A DNA stretch of 64,000 nt from Amycolatopsis sp. 195334CR (GTDB lineage Bacteria > Actinomycetota > Actinomycetes > Mycobacteriales > Pseudonocardiaceae). Position numbers and translations under genes: made by a program. Below the pieces are notes generated by a model. It did no database searches. It was given only the letters and a program-made list of their open reading frames with translations, and was not told the DNA's origin. Positions 62,297 to 64,000 of this stretch are shown piece by piece. The DNA lies in contig NZ_JAFJMJ010000001.1 in the NCBI RefSeq assembly GCF_017309385.1, positions 2,790,001-2,854,000 on the forward strand. Direction: 5' to 3'. Within the stretch, counting starts at the first letter, position 1. Each line of letters starts with the position of its first letter.

Positions 62297-62878
62297 ATGC
62301 GCACCGTCAACCCCGAGCAGCACGCCCGCAAGCGCGCCCAGATCCTGGAGGCCGCCGCGCAGGAGTTCGCCGCGGCCGGGGTCGACGGCACCTCCACCGC
62401 GGACATCTGCCGCCGGGCCGGCATCGGCTCGGGCACGCTGTTCCATTACTTCCCGACCAAGCGGGACGTGTTCCACGCATTGTTCAGCGACGACCTGTCG
62501 CGCAACGGCGAGGTGTGCGCGCAGGCGCTCGCCGCCGCCGACCCCGCCGACGGCGTGCGGCAGGTGGCCGAGCACCTGATGGCGGATCTGGCGGACCCGC
62601 TGGTGCCCGGCCTGATGGCGGCGGCGTTGCTGCAGATCAACCAGGACCAGGAGTTCGCCGAGATGATCGCGGCGGACGAGCTGCGGATCCGGGCCACCCT
62701 CACCGAACTGCTCGGGCGGCTGGACCCGGCGCGCCTGGCCTTCCCACCGGCGCGGGCGGCGGTGTGGATCCAGCGCGTCTCGGACGCCGCCTTCCTGGCC
62801 GCCGACGAAGCGGGCTTCGACCCGGCCGAGCACCTGGCGGAGTACCGCACCTTCCTCACCTGGCTCCTCGGCGAGTGA
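62297..62878 (+). CDS. TetR-family regulator
   Basis: 193 residues. HTH TSTADICRRAGIGSGTLFHY. The C-terminal domain (LMAAALLQINQDQEFAEMIA) is typical of one TetR subgroup. No obvious target; the genes before and after are on the same strand. The ATG has no clear ribosome site. Confidence 0.87.
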   Translation: MRTVNPEQHARKRAQILEAAAQEFAAAGVDGTSTADICRRAGIGSGTLFHYFPTKRDVFHALFSDDLSRNGEVCAQALAAADPADGVRQVAEHLMADLADPLVPGLMAAALLQINQDQEFAEMIAADELRIRATLTELLGRLDPARLAFPPARAAVWIQRVSDAAFLAADEAGFDPAEHLAEYRTFLTWLLGE

Positions 62879-62999
62879 CGTCACCCGTTCGAGGGCAAGT
62901 GGATGACGTTCCGGTCACGCGGGTGGGGTGGCCGTAACGGAGCGCAGTCGGGGCGCGAATTGTTGGGCAATTGCCCGCAGAACTTTCGGAGTCGCCGCC

Positions 63000-63755
63000 A
63001 TGACCGCTCAGCCCTACGCGCCCCCGCCGGCGATGCCTCCCGTCAAACCGGCGAAATTCGCCGCGCTCGCCTGGGCCGCGCTCATTCTCGGAATCATCGG
63101 CGTGGTCGGTTCGCCGATCATCTTCCTGAACAACCTCACCGCGGTGATCGCCGGAGTGGGGTTCATCCTCGGCGCGATCGCGCTTTTCGGCAGCAAGAAG
63201 ATCCTCGCCGGGATCGGCGTCGCGCTGTGCGTGGCGGCGATCGTGTTCACCGTGATCGCGCAGCAGGCGGCGGTGGAGAAACTGGACGAGATCCTCAACG
63301 GCACCACCAACCAGGGCCAGGTCGGCAACGCCGGCCGGGGCGAGGGCGGGGTGCCCGCGGACAGTCCGACCTGGGGAAAGCGGTACACCTGGGAGAGCGG
63401 CCTCGCCGTGGACGTCACCGCTCCGGCCGCGTGCAAGCCGAGCGACTCCGCCGCGCCGCCGAACATCGAGCGCGCGGTCAAGATCACCGTCACGGTGACC
63501 AACGGCACCAGCGAACCCTTCGACGCCACCCTCCTCTCCCTCGGTGGTGACGCCCAATTCAACGGCGCCAGGGCCGACCAGGTCTACGATTTCGGCGGTG
63601 AATGCGCGGGCGGGCTGGAATCGGCGACCGTGCTGCCCGGGAAAACCTTCACCTATTCGGTCGCCTACGCCGTCGGCCCGCAACCCGGTGAAATGCAAAT
63701 CAGCTTCCAGCCCGCCTTCGGTGCCGACAAAGCCATCTACGTCGGCGAGGCCTGA
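63000..63755 (+). CDS. Membrane protein with DUF4190/DUF4352-like domains
   Basis: 251 residues. Pro-rich N-terminus (MTAQPYAPPPAMPPVKPAK), then three hydrophobic helices (LAWAALILGIIGVVGSPIIF and two more), then an outer beta domain (about 130-251) like DUF4352 (AVKITVTVTNGTSEPFDATL). The ATG at 63000 matches the family. It overlaps the convergent DedA gene by 19 nt. Confidence 0.75.
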   Translation: MTAQPYAPPPAMPPVKPAKFAALAWAALILGIIGVVGSPIIFLNNLTAVIAGVGFILGAIALFGSKKILAGIGVALCVAAIVFTVIAQQAAVEKLDEILNGTTNQGQVGNAGRGEGGVPADSPTWGKRYTWESGLAVDVTAPAACKPSDSAAPPNIERAVKITVTVTNGTSEPFDATLLSLGGDAQFNGARADQVYDFGGECAGGLESATVLPGKTFTYSVAYAVGPQPGEMQISFQPAFGADKAIYVGEA

Positions 63756-64000
63756 TCGAGCGAGGCCCGTCGCCGTGCGTAACGGCGGCGGGCCAGTTCG
63801 ACCACGCCCACCGTGGCCAGCCCGATGCCGAAGGCGACCAGCAGGCCCATCGCCGGGTTGCCGGCGAAGGCCGCCCCGCCCAGGTACCCGACCAGCACGC
63901 TGTACACCGCCCAGATCGACGCGCCGAGCGCGTCCAGCGCGACGAACCGCCGCAGCGGGTAGCGCAGGCTGCCGGTGGCCAGGCCGACCGCGACCCGGCC
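63737..64000 (-). CDS. DedA-family membrane protein, 5' end outside window
   Basis: Only the last 87 residues are present. The segments RYPLRRFVALDALGASIWAV and VLVGYLGGAAFAGNP are typical of the DedA/VTT C-terminal part, with two membrane helices and a basic tail. DedA proteins act in membrane lipid flipping or homeostasis. The start lies beyond 64000. Confidence 0.78.
   Translation of the reverse strand, partial: GRVAVGLATGSLRYPLRRFVALDALGASIWAVYSVLVGYLGGAAFAGNPAMGLLVAFGIGLATVGVVELARRRYARRRASLDQASPT

Overview
The window is high-GC actinobacterial DNA. The best fit is a member of the Pseudonocardiaceae, probably Amycolatopsis-like. Supporting signs are mycothiol biosynthesis (mshD), GlnR instead of NtrC-type nitrogen control, a WXG100-type secreted protein, Streptomyces-style PHO boxes, and a gamma-butyrolactone (GBL) signalling locus with a SARP regulator. 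The organism is inferred from gene content and order only. The order sulfurtransferase - thioredoxin - DUF2993 / glnR - mshD - pst matches the Rv0815c-Rv0820 block I recall from mycobacteria.

Layout. 1-3.1 kb (minus strand): sulfur and thiol genes with a short cysteine-containing leader peptide followed directly by a perfect hairpin. 3.3-9.1 kb: glnR, mshD and pstSCAB, with a PHO box before pstS. 9.1-14.1 kb: small regulators, an EamA exporter, a TetR/acyltransferase pair sharing a 30-bp operator, a lipoprotein and a GGDEF protein. 14.3-17.4 kb: an LCP cell-wall ligase whose reading frame is broken in a proline-rich tract, then phoU with its own PHO box.

17.6-28.9 kb is the most unusual part. 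It holds two overlapping genes made of polyketide-synthase domains (KR+AT, then DH+KS+AT) that have lost many catalytic residues but keep open frames. They sit beside a LuxR-type ATPase regulator, a SARP, two GBL-receptor-like TetR proteins, an AfsA-type synthase and an SDR. I find three autoregulatory-element (ARE) sites here. One matches the published 24-nt consensus at every specified position, and two lie in the SARP promoter.

28.9-52.3 kb is mixed accessory and housekeeping content. It includes a Crp-type regulator with a palindromic site, dusB, a HicAB-like pair, sodC, lysA, a membrane Ser/Thr kinase operon, secreted esterases, several TetR/MarR/ArsR units with visible operators, a WXG100-NlpC/CHAP-like secreted hydrolase with its small partner, and tRNA-Lys.

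52.9-59.9 kb is a secreted copper and sugar-oxidation operon: a two-domain laccase, a giant ThuA/discoidin/sugar-dehydrogenase/PKD/DUF1080 protein, and a cupredoxin with four Ig-like repeats. The last two share a homologous module. A strong bidirectional terminator separates them from a membrane-anchored Hsp70-like protein. The window ends in a TetR gene, a DUF4352-type membrane protein and the 3' end of a DedA gene.
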